Below are positions 61,351 through 64,000 of a DNA stretch of 64,000 nt, in pieces (positions within the stretch are counted from its first letter, which is position 1; each line of letters begins with the position of its first letter). A program made the position numbers and the translations under genes. The DNA lies in contig NZ_JAGPXE010000001.1 in assembly GCF_018070075.1 (NCBI RefSeq), positions 1 through 64,000 on the forward strand, written 5' to 3'. The notes under the pieces were generated by a model that saw only the letters and a program-made list of their open reading frames with translations, had not been told where the DNA came from and ran no database searches. This stretch comes from Saccharopolyspora endophytica (GTDB lineage: Bacteria; Actinomycetota; Actinomycetes; Mycobacteriales; Pseudonocardiaceae).

Positions 61351-61659
61351 TCATTCACCGTCGACGAACTGCATCGGAGCGAGCCCGTTCGGCTCGTCCA
61401 TCCTCCGGAGCGCGGCGCGGGCGCGTCGGTGGAGCTCCCGACGCGAGATCCAGCCCGCCGCGTAGTGCCGGTACGCCTGGGCCACCAGCACCAGTTCGGC
61501 GAGGTGTTCGGCGTAGGGCTCGCGGAGTTCCGGCGGCAGCTGTCGCATCGACTCGAGGTGGCCGTCCACGATCTCGTTCAGCAGCCGCGCGCTGGCGAGC
61601 GCCCGGTCCCGGCGCGATCGCGGGGCCTGCTCACCCGGCGAGAACTCTGCGATCCTCAT
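61351..61659 (-). CDS. Small helical hypothetical protein
   Basis: A 102-residue, Arg-rich, mostly helical protein (LNEIVDGHLESMRQLPPELREPYAEHLAELVLVAQAYRHYAAGWI). No family recognised, no membrane helix. It lies 200 nt upstream of the HAD fusion gene and 181 nt downstream of the phosphotransferase gene, all leftward. Start ATG 61659; it may be an accessory factor, which cannot be judged from sequence. Confidence 0.55.
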   Translation of the reverse strand: MRIAEFSPGEQAPRSRRDRALASARLLNEIVDGHLESMRQLPPELREPYAEHLAELVLVAQAYRHYAAGWISRRELHRRARAALRRMDEPNGLAPMQFVDGE

Positions 61660-61840
61660 CGACAGCCCATCCGCTTAGCACCACTCGATGCACCAGTTCG
61701 CTCGTATGGTTTACCCCTTCAGGTCGAATCCTGTAACCGAAACCGACCAGAAAGGCACCGCAAACCGACCAAGATCGCCCTATCGGACGCATCAAGGTTG
61801 GACCGGAAGCGTCAGCGGATGCTTCCGTCCACACGAGACG

Positions 61841-62755
61841 TCAGCTGTACGGCGCCCACTGGGTGTCCAGATCGCCTTCCCGGATCGTGCGCAGCCGCCA
61901 GCTCAGCTGCTCGCGCACGCTCGGATTGGTGCGCAGGATCGGCAGCACCCCGGTGGTGATCTTGAGCTCGCGCAGTTCGCGCAGCACCGGGAAGCCCTCC
62001 CACGACGTGATGTCGAAGCCGTAGGCGTCGGCCAGTTCGCGGTGCCACTCGGCCGGATAGCCCATCCGCAGGCTCCCCACCGCGATCGGCGTCAGGTCCC
62101 ACTCGGGCTGCCCGATGCACAGCGAGTCCAGATCGCACAGCAGCGGGCCGTCCGGGCCACCGATCACGTTGCCCAGGTGGGCGTCCGCGTGGATGACCGC
62201 GCGCGGCAGCGGGAACTCCAGCCCGTCGAGCTGCTCCTCCAGGTAATCGCACCGCTGCTGGAGGAACGCGTGGTCCTCCGGGTCGATGTCCACCGCGTCG
62301 TTCAGCCGACGCCGGATGTCGGCCATCGGCCTCCAGGGCTTGAACGTCTCCTCGGCGAGCGGCTGGGAGTGCATCTGGCGCAGCAGATTCCCCAGGTCGG
62401 CGCTGCCCGGCACCCGGCCCTCCTCGGGCACGAACTGCCACAGCGTCCCGCAGTGCGCACCGGAGTTGACCGGTTGCTCCACACCCGGGAGCAACCGCAC
62501 CGCGGGCACCCCGTGCATCGCGAGCCAGTGCGCGGCCTCGACGGCGGTGCGCGCCCGGTGGGCGAACGACGAGGACAGCACGACGCGAACGATCACGGGT
62601 TCGTCCCTCAGCAGGAAAACCCCGTTGTTGATGCACCTGATCAGCCGAGCGCCACGCGGGTTCAGGCCGACGGTCTCGCAGATCTCGGTCAGCGCCAGTT
62701 CCAGTTCCGGGGGGACGCTCTGACCCTGTTGAACCTGGTATGTCTTCATGCTCAT
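61841..62755 (-). CDS. APH-family phosphotransferase
   Basis: A 304-residue protein kinase-like small-molecule phosphotransferase. The catalytic loop is VIHADAHLGNVIGG (HxDxxxxN) and the metal site LLCDLDSLCIGQPEWDL corresponds to the DFG-like Asp. Similar genes accompany HTH/TPR regulators in actinomycetes. It could phosphorylate an antibiotic, an amino sugar or a choline-like molecule; resistance function is not implied. ATG 62755 or 62749. Confidence 0.85.
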   Translation of the reverse strand: MSMKTYQVQQGQSVPPELELALTEICETVGLNPRGARLIRCINNGVFLLRDEPVIVRVVLSSSFAHRARTAVEAAHWLAMHGVPAVRLLPGVEQPVNSGAHCGTLWQFVPEEGRVPGSADLGNLLRQMHSQPLAEETFKPWRPMADIRRRLNDAVDIDPEDHAFLQQRCDYLEEQLDGLEFPLPRAVIHADAHLGNVIGGPDGPLLCDLDSLCIGQPEWDLTPIAVGSLRMGYPAEWHRELADAYGFDITSWEGFPVLRELRELKITTGVLPILRTNPSVREQLSWRLRTIREGDLDTQWAPYS

Positions 62756-62803
62756 GTTCTCAACACCGACGTCGCCGGCCGGTCACCCGGAATCGGGGCG
62801 ACC

Positions 62804-64000
62804 TCACGCCTGGCGGAACCGCCGGACTTCCTCGAAGAGGTCGCGGGAATCCGAGTTGGCCCGGTTCTTGCCCGCTTCCAGCTCCAGTGGTTTGAGCCGG
62901 TCGGCGACCCGGGCGGACTTCACGCGCTCACCGAACTGCAGCGCACGACGCCCGACCTTCAGGCCCTCCTGAACGTCGCCGGCCCGGAAGTGGTTGGTTG
63001 CCTGCAGGCTCAACCCGAAAACGTGGGTTCGCTGCATGTCCGCGCCATAGGCCTCGTTGCACTTGATGGTCTCGGCGACCGCGATCGAGGCGTGCTTCTT
63101 GGGATCGAACACCGCCAGCGCGTCGTGCGCGGAGCCGATCATGCCGTGCAGGTCGTTCTCGGTGAAGAAGCGGACCCAGTCCGGAGCGTCGTCCACGTTG
63201 GCGCGGGCGAACTCGTCCTTGGTGCGGCCCACCATCTTCTGCACCTGGTCGGGCTTGTTGAGCATCCCGTAGGCCCACGCCTCGTTCGCGCACAACACCG
63301 CGACGGTCAGCGAAGAACCCGATTCCTGGGCCGCGATCTGGCCCAGCTGGAACAGCTTCAGCGCCTCGTTGGGCTCCTGGTAGTGCAGGTAGACCCGGCC
63401 CATCCGGTACAGCACGCTGGCCACGAGGCTGTCGTCGTCGGCGCGCTTGGCGAACTCCAGCGCGCGGCCGAAGTGGCTGCGCGCCGGGTCCAGCAGGCCC
63501 ACGTCGAACGAGGTCCAGCCGGCCAGGCTGTGCATGTCCGCCAGCGCCACGAACAGCTGCTTGCGGACGGGATCGCTGGAGGTGGAGTCCAGCAGCTGCT
63601 GGGCCCACGAAAGCTGGGCGACCACGGCGTCGCGGCAGGTGCCGCCGCCGTATCGGTAGTCGAGGTCACGCAGGGCCTTGGTGGCGGCCTGAATCTGCTG
63701 CACATCGGTCATGCCGATGCGCGTCGGAGCCGGAGTCTGGGCGTTGGCGGGCGCCCAAGCGCTGTCTTCGGTGCCGAACACCGCGGCGCCCATGGTCACC
63801 GCGGCCGCGTGGGACAGGAACTTCCGACGCTTCACCGATTCGTCCTCCTCAGCTTCCAGGGCGTTCGTCGCTTTCGCGACCCGCATGGCGGTCGCCCCGT
63901 CGTAGGCGAGGCCCATGTAGCCCCGCGGGATGCCGAGCCCGTCGGCTATTCGGGCCAGCACGTCATACGCCATGACCTGCCGACCCTTGAGGATCTCGGA
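62804..64000 (-). CDS. HTH/TPR transcriptional regulator (partial, cut by right edge)
   Basis: At least 398 residues; the frame stays open to the right edge, so the N-terminus is missing. The visible start SEILKGRQVMAYDVLARIADGLGIPRG is the second half of an XRE helix-turn-helix. A Tat-like KRRKFLSHAA segment follows about 55 residues later, then a long helical region with TPR-type repeats (LADMHSLAGWTSFDVGLLDPA; ALEFAKRADDDSLVASVLYRMG). Such regulators control development or antibiotic formation in Streptomyces. It precedes the phosphotransferase gene by 48 nt. Confidence 0.85.
   Translation of the reverse strand, partial: SEILKGRQVMAYDVLARIADGLGIPRGYMGLAYDGATAMRVAKATNALEAEEDESVKRRKFLSHAAAVTMGAAVFGTEDSAWAPANAQTPAPTRIGMTDVQQIQAATKALRDLDYRYGGGTCRDAVVAQLSWAQQLLDSTSSDPVRKQLFVALADMHSLAGWTSFDVGLLDPARSHFGRALEFAKRADDDSLVASVLYRMGRVYLHYQEPNEALKLFQLGQIAAQESGSSLTVAVLCANEAWAYGMLNKPDQVQKMVGRTKDEFARANVDDAPDWVRFFTENDLHGMIGSAHDALAVFDPKKHASIAVAETIKCNEAYGADMQRTHVFGLSLQATNHFRAGDVQEGLKVGRRALQFGERVKSARVADRLKPLELEAGKNRANSDSRDLFEEVRRFRQA

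Noticed and set aside
61841-62755. Aminoglycoside resistance gene
   Set aside because: APH fold is clear but nothing in sequence or context indicates an antibiotic substrate.

Overview
The window is chromosomal DNA of a high-GC actinomycete. Supporting signs are strong third-position G/C, GTG and TTG starts, many 4-nt ATGA/GTGA stop-start overlaps, a CydD-CydC fusion, a SigE-family sigma factor, DtxR/IdeR-type iron boxes, and several Pseudonocardiales/Streptomyces-type conserved families (DUF5926, DUF4328, DUF6474, Rv3235-like). A member of the Pseudonocardiaceae (Saccharopolyspora-like) is my best guess; I cannot name the species. No phage, IS element, integrase or CRISPR array is visible, and gene content looks like stable core/soft-core chromosome.

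Layout. 1-260: leader and promoter of an rRNA operon that runs leftward out of the window. 0.5-8.5 kb: small HAD protein, Rv3235-like protein, then the leftward cytochrome bd operon cydA-cydB-cydDC with a GAF histidine kinase as last gene. 8.5-11.3 kb: leftward operon of an unknown protein, fumarylacetoacetase and an IclR regulator (aromatic amino acid breakdown). 11.6-16 kb: iron-box-controlled DUF2470 protein, CPBP protease, arginine deiminase, and a ferritin with iron boxes. 16-20.5 kb: SigE-like sigma factor with anti-sigma-like partner, DUF5926, glycerophosphodiesterase, DUF4328 and rhodanese proteins. 20.6-28.5 kb: two acetate/pyruvate-type sodium symporters, each with a small membrane partner, plus a LytS/LytTR two-component pair that has an S49 peptidase gene between its members. 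28.7-34.5 kb: Fpg/Nei glycosylase, PPOX protein, tRNA-Gly, MsrA, acyltransferase, and a glutamine-rich membrane protein. 34.6-43.2 kb: a 1073-residue methyltransferase/coiled-coil/GT2/GT4 fusion, an Asp-rich secreted peptide with OmpR-type HK and RR, a DnaA-box-rich intergenic region, and an SLC13 transporter with glycerate kinase. 43.2-51 kb: gamma-glutamyltransferase, a small 24-bp repeat array, UDP-glucose dehydrogenase, aldo-keto reductase, SDR, and a RecB-like Fe-S nuclease. 51-56.5 kb: one leftward compatible-solute uptake operon (BCCT plus an OpuC/ProU-type ABC system). 56.6-58.6 kb: a copper-handling group with YcnI and CopC. 58.7-64 kb: a leftward group led by an HTH/TPR regulator cut by the window edge, with a phosphotransferase, a small helical protein and an 805-residue fusion.

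The most unusual item is the 805-residue protein at 58733-61150. It joins an intact HAD phosphatase domain to a domain that looks like a diverged isonitrile synthase (Dit1/PvcA fold) in which the two histidine-bearing motifs of that family appear changed. Other points worth a look are the three-enzyme glycan fusion, two non-origin clusters of DnaA-box-like sequence, the 24-bp repeat array, and the probable carboxylate-sensing module around the symporters.
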